From assembly GCF_019703515.2 (NCBI RefSeq), contig NC_059359.1, positions 1,049,501 through 1,113,500 of the forward strand: DNA of 64,000 nt. Reading direction: 5' to 3'. The position numbers were made by a program, and so were the translations under genes. The notes under the pieces are model-generated. The model was not told the origin of the DNA. It worked only from the letters and a program-made list of their open reading frames with translations, and ran no database searches. The stretch comes from Myxocyprinus asiaticus. Lineage: Eukaryota; Chordata; Actinopteri; Cypriniformes; Catostomidae. Positions 21,990-33,970 of the stretch are shown one piece after another (position 1 is the stretch's first letter; every line of letters begins with the position of its first letter).

Positions 21990-24900
21990 ATGGCGGATGT
22001 CAGTGAAATAGACACGATGAAACATAAACATTTACAGGGAAGTTTCGAGAAAATCGACAAAGAAATGAGCCGCTATCCGTTCTGTATCGTGTGGACACCT
22101 ATTCCAGTGCTGTCGTGAGTTGCGGACTAATATTACATAAATATATAATAAATGACTGATGAAGATGATGTTAGCCTGTGTGCTAACAGCTGATGACATG
22201 ACCAAACATGACAGAAAACAACAATATACGCGATTTAGTGTAATAACTAGGATATTATTAAACTCTTGTGCGACCTTCGGGACATTTTTGTCTTTTTCAT
22301 TTTTGTTTTTTCGATCATTTTGGCTGTGTTAATGCCAAACGGCATAAATTTAGCCGTTTTGAGTGTATTTTGGGGGAATTTTGATATTTGAACCTCAGTT
22401 CCTATAATACATCTATAATACACTGTGTACACAAAATAGTTACACTCAGGACCTTCAGGACAAAAATGTCCCCATTGAAACCCATTAACACTGCAATATT
22501 TGATCCCAGTGCCATTAAAGCAGAAAATAATGAATTCTATGATATTATGCTTTCATTCCAGAGCCCTGGCTTCAAAATTTACATTTTAATATTTTCCAGC
22601 AGATGGCGCCATTTTTCTCATGTTTAGCCTATGGAGCAAATACAAGCTTTTCCCCTATTTTCTGTTTGCTGTATTATAGTGCACTGCAGGACAAATGAAT
22701 AAATGATGCAGATAAAATTGTGTGTGTGTGTGTGTTGATATGGATGTCAGAGTGTGTTTTGTATATGTGTATTGAGATGTGTGTGTGTAAAAAACAACAG
22801 TGGCATTATATAAACAAACTGGCATTTAAAGGGTTAAAATCCTGAAAATGAATGAATATTTGGTAGTTATGATCAGGACTGATGTTGGTTAAAGAAGTTA
22901 ACTCATTAAAAGTGGAAAATAATATTAATATATAATATTATTATGGCGTTATTTTGACGCAGATATTTTTGTCCTCGAAGGACCTCCGAGTAACTTATTT
23001 AAATTGACGCACAAGGGTTAATTATTGTTCTCGACTGATGTGTTTTATTATACTTATGCACATTTCAGTGGATTTTTGATTTGGTTTCACTCATCTGTAT
23101 GTATGTTGTCATGGTAATAAATCATTTTAAAAATGAGCATCTAATGTTATATTATTGTTTGGTGTTTTCAGGTGGTTTCTGCCGTTCATTGGCCACATGG
23201 GCATCTGTACTTCCACCGGTGTGATCAGAGATTTTGCTGGGCCGTACTTTGTATCAGTGAGTGTATATGTGATAATTGAGCTTTAACTGTATATTTAGCC
23301 TTTATTCACTGACTATTTTTATTCATATCTCATGTAGGAGGACAACATGGCTTTTGGAAAACCAACAAAGTGAGTTATAATCATATGCACAATACAAGAC
23401 ACAAAGATTATGTTATAAATTGAGTATTATTGGTTTAATGTCTTATATGTGTGTGGTTTCAGATACTGGAAGCTGGATAAGAATAAAGTTTACGGTGGTG
23501 GAGTGAACGCCTGGGACGCAGCTGTACACGAGGCGTCTGAAGAATACAAAACCAGAATGGTAAAATTATATTCGTTGATTAATACATTCGGTCTGTTGTA
23601 ACAGGGAGCAAACATTTTATTTTTGTATGTATTTGATTTATTTAGAGAGGTTTTAGACACAGTATAATCAGCATATATTATGTAAGAGTATAAATAAAAA
23701 GATATGTATAGTCAGAAATAATATAAATGTGTAAAGTTCGTCTGTGGCGAGAGTTTTCCGTCCTCTTTTTTCACACTGACACATGACTTGTTGATGCATA
23801 AGTTGTTACTATAGAAACTGATGCAGATATTGATCAAATGGATCTGATTTCATCCCTTGCAAATTTATAGTGTGGACAGTCCAACCAAAATCAGAATTGA
23901 ACAAAACCAAACGTATCTGAATTATTTGATCTAATTAATTTATTTCTAAAAACATGGTTAGGGTTAATAAAACATTTAGAATTTGTATATACCTCTCTTA
24001 GAAATGACTCTCTCTGAAATAGTAACATTTTCCATTTTTGAACTGACATGATTCTCTCCCTTCTTTTGTGATGTCATCACCACGTTACAGCACAATCTGT
24101 GTTGTGATAACTGTCACTCTCACGTTGCCATGGCTCTGAATCTCATGCGCTACAACAACCGCTCGTCGTGGAACATGGTCAACCTCTGCGTACTTTCCTT
24201 TATACACAGCAAACATGTCAGGTGAGTCTGTTTACTTCATATAATGATAATACAAGTAGAACAAAGGAGGGAATTGCACATTAAATGAACACAGAGATTT
24301 CATCATATGCATACATAATGAGGCGGCTCTCTATAGATATAATCTAGACGGTCTGTAGATGTTTGTTCTGCCTCAAACTCTATCTAGCAAAAGATTTTCT
24401 CCTTATATCCTTTGATTGTCTGTAGCCCTGTCCTGGTGTATTGAGCAGAGGCATAGCAACCATTATATCAGAAATTAGTCAATTCGGCCCATTCACTTTT
24501 TAGGAGATAAAAACATATTTTTTATTTCTTTTTTGGTCCGCAACTGTTAAATTGTTCAAAAATACAATTAACACAAAACAAAGTTGATTAATATTTTAAA
24601 AACCTTTGTCCGCCAAATCAAAGTCATGTGGTGTAACCTTCATGTAGGTAACAGAGAGGACCCCTTTAGTCCATCATGACCATGTGTGAAGTAAAAAAAA
24701 AAAATTATATCATTCAATTTCATAATTTTATGAAAAGGCACATTTTGTTCAGGGTATGTGGTGTAACCCTGAGAAAACTTATATTGGGATAAATATTATT
24801 TTTTCAATTAACCATTTTTATCATATGTATTTTATGCACCAAACACTATATTGACATTTATAAAAGGGAAATTGTAAAAGTTTTGTCGCTGGCTCTCAGG

Positions 24901-27720
24901 ATCTTATGGTAAGATGACGTCATAATAGCTTGTGATGTAAAATAATGAGATCTTTATAATGACAGAGCACGCTGCATTAGGGCTGCACGATTATATCAGA
25001 AATCATAATTATTGCCCTTGATATTGTAATCGTAATTATTAATGTCGATTAAAATATTAAATTACTGTGATGTCACAAAATAAGCAAAGTAGCAGATTTC
25101 AATGGTGGATATGAGCTGCGCTCCAGTTTCTTTTAAGCATTAAATATTGTAATAATGTTTGTTAATGTTTGGGCAAATAAAACTTATTTTAAAATGGATA
25201 TCTATGGTATAAAATACATTAAATTATTGCTAAATTACTGCTTAAATTATTAGTCCACATACAGTAAATAATATGGCATATTCAGTATTCAAACTTATTA
25301 ACAGCTGATATAAATTGACCAAGTTACTGCATTCAGTAAGAGACGGGACTGTTCATCCCCTTAGATCTTCAATGGTGATCTTGTTCATGTACGATCATCG
25401 TTAGATCATTTTTGGCCATTTGTGGTGCACTTTGGAAATTAAAAACAGTCGGTGATTCCTGAAATATGCTATTCATGCCATATTCTTTATGTTGGCTACA
25501 CCTCCAAAACACCAATAGAAGAGTTAAGCTGAATTACTTTATTGCTAGTTTGTACAAATCATATTCACATTGGCCTACTTATTAACATGACAAATCTAAA
25601 CATTTTTAATAAATTGTACACAGAAATCGAGCAACCCGACAAACTCTCCCATTACAATGACTGCTGTCACTCACTGCAGGTTTCAGATCTGCATTTCAAC
25701 ACAAGCTCAGTGACACTCCACACAAAGTTCTGCACTCTCACGAATGCTCTCATTAAAAACGAAGCTGTCTAATCAGCGTAATAAATCAATTATTTACACC
25801 AGGTCTATACCTTGATTGGAGAGTGTTTTAGTTTTGCCGTGTTGCTCATTTGCAGTGTATTTAACATCTACGTTCAAAGCGAGCGGCGCAATATGCAATG
25901 AATCCAAAATAATTCCAAAGTGCTTCTCACTCTTGTTCTACAGCTTCTTTTCAAGTGTCAGGTGATGTTTCTTCAGTATTCATTTTCGTGTGCCACCGCG
26001 AACAGAGGTGGAACATATAGCATCTGGGCATTCAGACAGTTTAAAACCTGCACATTAGGATCAGTTGTCATTACTGATAGGACGGAGGACTAATCTAAGC
26101 GGCTCTGATTGGCCATTGCCGTTTCACTGCTCAACGGACATGTTAGTGATTGCTTAGAATACTCAACCGCTGCAAAAACACGTTGTAAATAGAAACCATT
26201 GAAGCAACACGAGCAGACTTAAATTGAACGCTGTAATCGTCAGTTTTCACGATTACATAATCAAGGCAGCCATAATCGTAATCCCTAGGCTGCATATATG
26301 AAAATACACAGAAATATTAGTTCGCACTTTAAATATATCTTATAAAATGGGCATGAATGTAAAGTAATGGTGATTGAGAGATATTCCTCAAAAGTCTGTT
26401 GTATCATATTTGATACATGGATTTCAAAGGGGGTTTTTCAATAAAATAATGTACAAAATTTTAACCGAGCACAAGTTGCTTATTCAGCAAATACTCATTT
26501 TAAAATATCAGTAACAATATAATCATTACTGTCACTTTTACTTTATTAAAATAAGCTGTCATTTATCCCAACATAAGAGTCACTTTTCATTTTAAATAGA
26601 TCGATATAAACATTGAAACCACTTTTATTTCCACATATAACCACTAGATGGTGCCATCAACATGTGAAACGTACATACTATCAGTTGTTTGACTCGTCAG
26701 CTTGAACCGAGAGTGAAACAGGAGCCGTCAAACGTTGTAATTCATATTTGATACAAACGGCGTTATAGGGTTAAGATACCATTTACTTGATGATTGCACC
26801 ACACGACATTTTAAAAGTTATTAGATCATTTATTTTGTAAAAATAAAAAATGCTATAAATGTTTGGTTTTTTAATTCATGAAGCCAAATTGGACAAAGAG
26901 AGTACATTTCTACGCACTTGACACCTGTGTTTTTAAACTACATTTTCAAACGATTTCTTATTTGTATCACCTCAGACAACCTTATTATCAATGACCCATT
27001 AAAGAGGTTTATTTTGCTTGGATGAAAAAAACAAGAGCACCATTTTCTCCATCAAAGAGAAAGAAAAGGTAAGCCAAAAGAAGGTATCTTAGAAGGCAGC
27101 ATCATTGTACTGTTTTTAATTATGTGGAACAGTTGGGAGTGCACCTAAATAGCTGCCTTAAAATGCAGTCTAGGTAGGCAGCTCACTAGGTTTCAAAACC
27201 TTCTTTCGCCGCTGGTTTTGACCATGAGATATCTGTAGGTTACTGTGTCCTCACGTGTGACTGAATGATGTATGGCTGTATATCAGCACTCCTCCATTTG
27301 GACTCATGTAGAGGACACAAACACATAACAGTGAGGGTTTCTGGGAGAGAAAGAGAGACATAGTAGATCTCTGCGTAAGACTATCCTCATATTTTTATGA
27401 TTATAACAAAAAAGCTCACCCAATAATAACAATTCTGCCAGCGTTAACCCTCCCTGTCATCCTCACTTCTTTTGCGTTTCATGGAAAAAATAACAAAATC
27501 ATTACAGGTTTGGGTGACACGAGGGTGAGTAAATGGTGACAGAATTATCATTACAGTGCAGTGGGATATGTGTCTGGAATGTTATTACCATAATGCTAAA
27601 CTCGAAAGTGTTTGCTCCTCATCGTCTCACAGCTTTGTGGGGTTCCTGAAGACCTGGCTACCTTTCCTGATGATCTGTGGGATCATAGTCACCATCGCCC
27701 TCGCTGTCAACCTGCGATGA
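21990..27720 (+). CDS. tmem222: Transmembrane protein 222 (spliced, complete)
   Basis: Exons: 21990-22114, 23172-23256, 23338-23369, 23463-23559, 24091-24221, 27633-27720. All have GT/AG borders and consistent phases, giving 185 codons plus TGA. The start [14 protein letters not shown] is the first ATG after the GC-rich promoter; a second in-frame ATG lies nine codons on. The protein matches vertebrate TMEM222 (DUF778): [70 protein letters not shown], and a C-terminal hydrophobic segment ending ALAVNLR. At least two membrane segments are visible, one near the N-terminus and one at the C-terminus. Human TMEM222 is 208 aa; the extra length is in its variable N-terminus. The biochemical role is poorly known. 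The last intron (3.4 kb) is filled with MITEs. Confidence 0.96.
22262..23017. mobile_element. TTAA-flanked (piggyBac-like) MITE in tmem222 intron 1
   Basis: TTAA at 22258-22261 and 23018-23021 brackets ends that are inverted partners: ACTCTTGTGCGAC on the left and, reading inward, CCCTTGTGCGTCAA on the right. Both subterminal regions also carry related ACCTTCGGGACATTTTTGTC / TTTTTGTCCTCGAAGGACC phrases. There is no transposase frame. The body contains a GT-rich tract near 22722. Confidence 0.75.
24625..26830. mobile_element. Composite MITE with GTGGTGTAACC ends in tmem222 intron 5
   Basis: The left end reads AAGTCATGTGGTGTAACCTT near 24623. The right end reads ATTGCACCACACGACATTTT near 26795-26815, its diverged inverted partner. 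A second GTGGTGTAACC occurs at about 24759. A separate hAT-like MITE is nested inside (24978-26288). The same terminal sequence bounds the element in the nr0b2 intron at 61123-61687. Right-end similarity is imperfect, so the exact span is uncertain. Confidence 0.5.
24978..26288. mobile_element. hAT-like MITE (GGGCTGCACGATTAT end)
   Basis: The left end is TAGGGCTGCACGATTAT. The right end, reading inward, is CTAGGGATTACGATTATGG. GCTGCAT occurs directly outside both ends (24971-24977 and 26289-26295), consistent with a 7-8 bp hAT-type duplication. The body has no intact gene; the 76-codon frame at 25542 is fortuitous. Confidence 0.68.
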
Positions 27721-28059
27721 CTGACATCACATGACAGCACCTCAAAGAATGTTGGGTGGCCGAACACGTGCCTCAGGACCAGTTTAAGCTACGAGAAGCA
27801 AATCAAATCCTGTTGCTGAAGCAGAACTTTAAATAACTTTTTAATCGCACAGATTCAGACTGCACTGCGAATAGTCTCTTATTTGCATCTGACGACATCG
27901 ACACATGAAGACTATCATTACCATGGTAAATAAGTGGATTACAGGGACTTTTTCCATCACTGCTTAGAAACAAATCGTTTTGTATTTATAATATAATCAT
28001 ATCATACACTTCAACTAATTCCCCCACCGACAAATGGTACTGAATGAAACATTGATTTC

Positions 28060-28520
28060 ATGCAATTTCCTGTCAAAACTGTTGCAAGTAGTGACTTCAC
28101 TACCTGATGTGGTGAATATTGACAAATTATTATTTACTTAATTTTTGGTTGCCATTTTTTCATAGAAGTTTGCATTTAATTCACTGTAAACCCCAATGTT
28201 GTCATTTCCTGGTCTTAATTAAACACAACTTGAAATGTCAAGTTTTGGGCTCGTAACTCTACTATCTATGTTATAGAGTTTGTATGACCTAAATTTGAGT
28301 CAATTAAATACAAATTATTGAGTAGAAACAACAACATTTAAATAGCAAATCTGAGTTAAGTCTACTTGCATCTAGTTACCTTAAATAGTTAAGTTCATTC
28401 TATATGATCACCAAGTTAAGTGAACTTATTTACACAAGTTTTGGGGATGCCATTACTCAATTCAATTAAGGAAACGAGTTTACTCAATCAGTTGAGTAAA
28501 GTCAACTTATTAGGGTTTTC
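28060..28520. repeat. Probable MITE remnant in the tmem222 3' region
   Basis: The stretch has repeated AAGTTnACTnA-type phrases in both orientations: GTTAAGTCTACTTGCA, AGTTAAGTGAACTTA, GTTTACTCAATC and GTTGAGTAAAGTCAACTTA. This is typical of degenerate palindromic elements. It lies between the tmem222 stop and the likely polyadenylation signal. The ends are not resolved. Confidence 0.4.
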
Positions 28521-28658
28521 AGTTTTGTGCATCATTATTTTGAGAATGTTAAGTATTTAAACATTGCAGGATGTTTACAGGTATAGATTGCTTTGTTTTA
28601 TGACAGTCTGTAAACATGGTTCAGTTCAGTTTATGTCTGCATTTATACTATATGACCA

Positions 28659-28664
28659 AATAAA
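28659..28664 (+). terminator. Possible tmem222 polyadenylation signal
   Basis: AATAAA about 940 bp after the tmem222 stop, followed by a T-rich stretch (CTTTGTTCTCATTTTTATAC). The 3' UTR would include a MITE remnant, so a nearer unconventional signal is also possible. Confidence 0.4.
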
Positions 28665-28865
28665 AAAGTATATCCTTAATCTTTGTTCTCATTTTTATAC
28701 AGAGTATATATATATATAAACATATGTTGTAAAAATTGTGTACGGTCTATACATCTCGGTTTATTCAATATTAACCTTGTGCGTATTTTGGCTTCGCTAT
28801 ACGCAATGCATAATTTAATTTCATTTAAACCAACTGAGTACTGTTCATAAGACTCTAGACTGTCA

Positions 28866-29977
28866 TTTAAGGGTTAAACTTCTGCCGCATCGAGTCACGT
28901 GACACAACAACATGACGTCAATTTCCGTGAAGCGCTTCTTTGGATGCAGCGCCAACAAAAGTGCCTCTAGTAAGAAATCTCTTTATGTTTTTTCATTGAA
29001 ACCTGTTTGGTTGTAAAGAGGAGAGTCTCTAGTTTCATTTGATATGCTGCTTTAAAAAATCTGTTCATTTATCGCTCGTCAACGCGCTGATAAACATGAC
29101 GTCCACATACGTGGATTTTGGGACATTATTCCCTCAGAAGTTAAAAAAAACATGTTAGTTATTTTGAATAACTATTAACACATCTGTGGGTCATTTCACT
29201 TCATGTTAATATACATTTAGTTATATTTTATTATGTTATCACTGTATAATACGGTTCTATTCATTAACATTTATAAATGCATTCCTATATTTACTGTGCA
29301 TTATCACACTGAGAATAAATGAGTTCATCCATAAGCTGATAAATGTGTCTTTCAGAGGCTTTATATGGAGTTAGGATGAAAATAAGGTGCATTTCAAACT
29401 GTTCTGAGACCAGTGCAGACAGACAGCACACTGGAGGTTAAGTCATTCACTAAATAGGGAGCAAGGGAGCATCCTATAGCTCTCTATGCAGTTAAGTGCA
29501 TTCACTCCTAAAATCTGATCAAAAGTTCAGTTTCAGGCTGCAGATGATGTTTGGATCACTCAACATGTTTGACAGACATGTGACAATGATAATCAGTACA
29601 TAGATTCAGAATTTATAATGTATCATTTTATTTTAACATGATTGACAGTGATTGGATGATGCTGGACATTACTTTAAATCTGAATTAATTATGATAATTT
29701 CTGATGTAATGTCTGTAACGTTAATATTCAACACTCCTGGAAACATCATAAACTATTTGATGAACAAAATCAGACTTTCTATAGCTTGATATTATTTAAA
29801 AATTCACAACTTAGTCTCACTGTCCACATATGAGGACATACATTTATAGGAAAACTATTTGCTTTAGAAAAAAAAAAAAAACGTTTTTTTGGCACGCTTC
29901 TTAGGTGCTACAATTAACAAATCAAAGGTGGAATGTAAAATGCACACGGCAGTCACGCTCGGGTCTCAGGATGTTAA
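28866..29977 (+). repeat. Longest copy of a dispersed TTAA-edged repeat
   Basis: TTAAGGGTTAAACTTCTGC opens it at 28867, and GGGTCTCAGGATGTTAA closes it near 29977. The body matches pieces at 5331-5760, 10140-10915 and 42077-42660. It contains GTCACGTGAC (an E-box palindrome) and TGACGTCA (a CRE) within 30 bp of each other near 28894-28920. There is no coding content. The termini do not form an obvious inverted repeat, so the class is unassigned. Confidence 0.6.
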
Positions 29978-30565
29978 GACACCAGTCAAACTTTTAAATG
30001 TGTGAATGTCACTGATCAAAGTGATTTTTAAATCAACTGGTGTGTTGGTGATTTTTAGTGGATGTATGAAGTCAGTTCCCCTCAAGCTCACACAGGTGTC
30101 CAAACCACAGGTGGAGTTCAGCACATTATCTAATAACATGACACAAACTGACACAATAATGAAATACTGGAATGTGTTATTGATTATGCTTATGCATTTG
30201 GTAAAATAAATAATAATGCAATGACATTCAGACATTTTAAAGTGCCACTTAAGTGTTTAAATACTTTTGGGGGCCTCTAATACACTGTAAACTTGAATGC
30301 ATGACTAGGGACTTGAAAGAAAGTGCTAGAAAGTTGATGGATACTTCTATTTCACAATAGTATAATTTAAACCAGTATAATCATCATAAAGGAATAGGTC
30401 CAGAGAATTTGAATTCCTTTAGACATACTACTTACTACTTACCCTACTCCTCTGAATGGATGGATGTAGAGAATATAGAGCCCCACCCACTGACGTTATA
30501 CAGTGTATCCGAGATCAGGTGTTTCTAAAAAACGAGTCCCGCGTGCCATACTACACGTGTACAGG

Positions 30566-30613
30566 TTTAACGGACTGAAGAATGTCTTCGACCTCAACCT
30601 GAGTAATAACGGG
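30566..30613 (+). other. Possible LRR-coding exon fragment
   Basis: An acceptor-like GTGTACAG precedes 48 bases that read FNGLKNVFDLNLSNNG, a good match to an extracellular-type leucine-rich repeat. A donor-like GGTAAGAAA follows. No neighbouring exons were found except a second LRR-like scrap at 32806. It could be a relic of a lost or moved LRR gene, or chance. I cannot name a family. Confidence 0.25.
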
Positions 30614-30953
30614 TAAGAAAACCTAAAACCTTATTAGTAGTAGTTTTTTAAACACAAATTTAGGGGAGACCGGGGCTATTTGTCATTTATTGCAGTGAAT
30701 ATTTCTGTATATACACAAACCTGGAAGAAAAGATTTTTAACATTTCCACCGTTATTGCCCAGGAGAAAATATACAGTTCATTCAACACATGACCCCTTAT
30801 AGTAGGGCATGTTGTCACACTATAGGGGTAAATTGTCACTGTGGGAACTTGCCTTTAAATTGTATTTTATAGGATTTGCAGCAAAATTATTATGAAACAG
30901 CAAACATACAAAAATGATCAAACATAGTTTTGACCAACAGAAATTGTGATTAA

Positions 30954-31548
30954 TGGAATATTCCGGGTTCAATAGAAGTTCAGCTCAATCGACAACATTT
31001 GTGACATAATATTATTGATTACCACAAAAATTTATTTAGATTCGTTCCTCCTTTTCTTTAAAAAAAAAAAAGCATAAATGTGTGTTCCAGTGAGACACTT
31101 ACAATGGAAGTCAATGGGGTCAATCTGTAAACATTAAAATACTCACTGTTTCAAAAGTATAGACACAAGACATAAACAATATGTGTGTTAACATGATTTT
31201 ACTGTGAGAAAATCACTTTTCAACTTTGTTGGCATGATGACGTAATGCCGTAAACCCTAAAACAACAATCAAAACGACGATTTAATCAACTTTACAGCTC
31301 AAATAATACACAAGTTTATCAGAAGAATTAATGTAAGTGCTTTTATAAAATTATAAGAGTCACATTTCTGCCTTTAAACCCTCCAGAAATTGACTCCATT
31401 GACTTCTATTGTAAGTGTCTCACTGGAACAGATTTGTGCTTTTTAAAGAAAAGGAGGGACGAGTCGAAATTAATTTTTTTTGGTAATCAAGATTATGCCA
31501 CAAATACTGTCGATTGAGATGAACTTGTATTGAACTTTGATTATTCCT
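30954..31548. mobile_element. TTAA-flanked MITE with long inverted arms
   Basis: TTAA at 30950-30953 and 31549-31552 brackets a 595-bp near-palindrome. The left end reads TGGAATATTCCGGGTTCAAT, and the right end reads inward AGGAATAATCAAAGTTCAAT. Deeper in, GAGACACTTACAATGGAAGT and TGACTTCTATTGTAAGTGTC mirror each other. The same family recurs at about 59110-59960, split there by a SINE. Confidence 0.8.
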
Positions 31549-31602
31549 TTAACAAACTGCATAGCATTTAAAACATGTGACAACTTGCCCCAGCCTGACA
31601 TC

Positions 31603-32292
31603 TTTTCTATCTATCTATCTGTCTGTCTGACTGTTATCTATCTGTCTATCTGTCTGTCTGTCTGTCTTTCCTATCTATCTGTCTGTCTGTCTGTCTTTCC
31701 TGTCTGTCTGTCTGTCTTTCCTGTCTGTCTGTCTATATGTCTGTCTGTCTTTCCTATCTGTCTGTCTGTCTTTCCTATCTGTCTGTCTGTCTGCCTGTCT
31801 TTTCTATCTATCTGTCTGTCTGTCTTTCCTATCTATCTGTCTGTCTGTCTGTGTTCCTATCTATCTGTCTGTCTGTCTGTGTTTCCTATCTATCTATCTA
31901 TCTGTCCATCTTTCCTTTCTATCTGTCTGTCTGTCTGTCTTTCCTATCTGTCTGTCTGTCTGTCTTTCCTATCTATCTGTCTGTCTGTCTTTCCTATCTA
32001 TCTATCTATCTGTCTGTCTGTCTGTCTTTCCTATCTATCGGTCTATCTATATGTCTGTCTGTCTTTCCTATCTATCTATCTGTCTGTCTCTCTGTTCTAT
32101 CTATCTGTCTGTCTGTCTGTTTGTCTGTCTTTCCTATCTATCTATCTATCTATCTATCTGTCTGTCTTTCCTATCTATCTATCTGTCTGTCTGTCTTTCC
32201 TATCTATCTATCTATCTATCTATCTATCTGTCTGTCTGTCTTTCCTATCTATCTGTCTGTCTGTCTTTCCTATCTATCTATCTATCTATCTA

Positions 32293-32327
<35 letters not shown>

Positions 32328-32330
32328 TTC

Positions 32331-32368
<38 letters not shown>

Positions 32369-32490
32369 GTCTGTCTGTCTGTCTTTCCTATCTATCGGTC
32401 TATCTATATGTCTGTCTGTCTTTCCTATCTATCTATCTGTCTGTCTCTCTGTTCTATCTATCTGTCTGTCTGTCTGTTTGTCTGTCTTTC

Positions 32491-32536
<46 letters not shown>

Positions 32537-32806
32537 GTCTGTCTTTCCTATCTGTGTCTGTCTTTCCTATCTATCTATCTATCTATCTATCTGTCTGTCT
32601 TTCCTATCTATCTATCTGTCTGTCTGTCTTTCCTATCTATCTGTCTGTCTGTCTTTCCTATCTATCTATCTATCTATCTATCTGTCTGTCTATCTATCTA
32701 TCATCATCCATCTGTCTGTCTATCATTTGTCTATCTGTCTGTCTGTCTTTCCTATCTATCTATCATCTGTCTGTCTGTCTATGTATCATCTATCTATCTA
32801 TCTGGC
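31603..32806. repeat. TCTA/TCTG microsatellite with TTCC punctuation
   Basis: 1.2 kb of TCTA and TCTG blocks separated by TTTCC at variable intervals gives a higher-order pattern. Part of it is a longer duplication: the segments at about 32030-32120 and 32385-32475 share TATCGGTCTATCTATATGTC. Open frames of 261-426 codons reading [17 protein letters not shown] residues are by-products. Confidence 0.97.
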
Positions 32807-32900
32807 CGACCTCATAACCGCCCTGTGCTGGGGTGACCTCACAAACCTGCTGCTCCTCGACCTGTCGGGCAATCACCTGGACAGACTGCAGTGCACTTGA
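32806..32900 (+). other. Possible LRR-coding fragment at the microsatellite edge
   Basis: A GC-rich stretch begins directly where the TCTA array ends. It reads [16 protein letters not shown], then [13 protein letters not shown], then a TGA. [17 protein letters not shown] fits a typical leucine-rich repeat. No acceptor site is visible because the left side is microsatellite. Together with the fragment at 30566 it suggests a broken LRR gene on this strand. Family unknown. Confidence 0.25.
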
Positions 32901-33970
32901 CATTTTTATATCGAAGTATATGGGTTTTTAATGGCCAATGCTGATATCGATAACTACAGAGCGGGATGGCTGATGTAGTGCCAATAAATATGTTATATAC
33001 ACAACGAAATCTTTCTTGACAGATTTCCGATTGAAACAGGACATTTGGGCAATGTCAACAGGCTTATACATTTTGTTTAAATAGCAGAAAGACTGTACCT
33101 TTTTAAATACATACTATACATATCTGCAAAATATTATTTTGACAATGTTTAGAAGTACGCTAGCACTTAGATGACCTCAAAGTCAACAGACATCAACAAA
33201 AAAAACCACACAACACAAATTGTGATTTCATGGGGTCTTTTAGGCCAGGAGTTGTCAAACTGGGGTCCGCAAAGGGGTATTAGGGGGTCCGTGGAAAATT
33301 TCAGAGAAAGACAAAAAAGTGTTCATAAATGTAAAAAGTAAAAAACTATATTTAACAAATTTGACACTATTGCCATTTCAGTTTAATCAAAATGTTTTAC
33401 TTCAGGTTTATACATTTAACATTACTCAGTTATTGGGTAGAAAAAGATATGCTGTCACTGTACTACAAAGTAGGCAAAATATTTCCCAGATAATTAGAGA
33501 CGTGCCGATATGAACAGTTTTGGCCTAAACGATACCGATTTTAACAAAAAACTATAAGCCGATACTGATAATATGCCACCTACTCACCTTATTTTGTCAT
33601 CAAATCACTGTTTTGCTAAGTAATTGTGCTTTAAAAATGCTTTTAAAAGCTAAGCTATTTTACTATTTTAAATTAATAATTTCCATTGAACATGGATTGG
33701 ATCTGTTAAACACATGATAGGCCACAATGTAAGAAAAAAAAATTCCTTAAATTAAAAAAACGTTGTTTTTTCCAGTCCTAAACGAAACTCACATTTCACA
33801 TATTATGACAGAACATTGCAAATTTATATTTTGCATTTTTGCCATTTATTTTGGTAGGTATATTTTGATATTACACACAGAAAAATTATTATAATCTTAA
33901 TGCGACACAATAAATTAATAAACATAATTCATTATAAGTAAACCATTGTTTTATATACAGTATATAGATA

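Noticed and set aside
31537..32900. Open frames of 261-426 codons reading [13 protein letters not shown]
   Set aside because: Same cause: a TCTA/TCTG array. Only the last roughly 30 codons come from non-repeat DNA, and they are reported separately as an LRR-like fragment.
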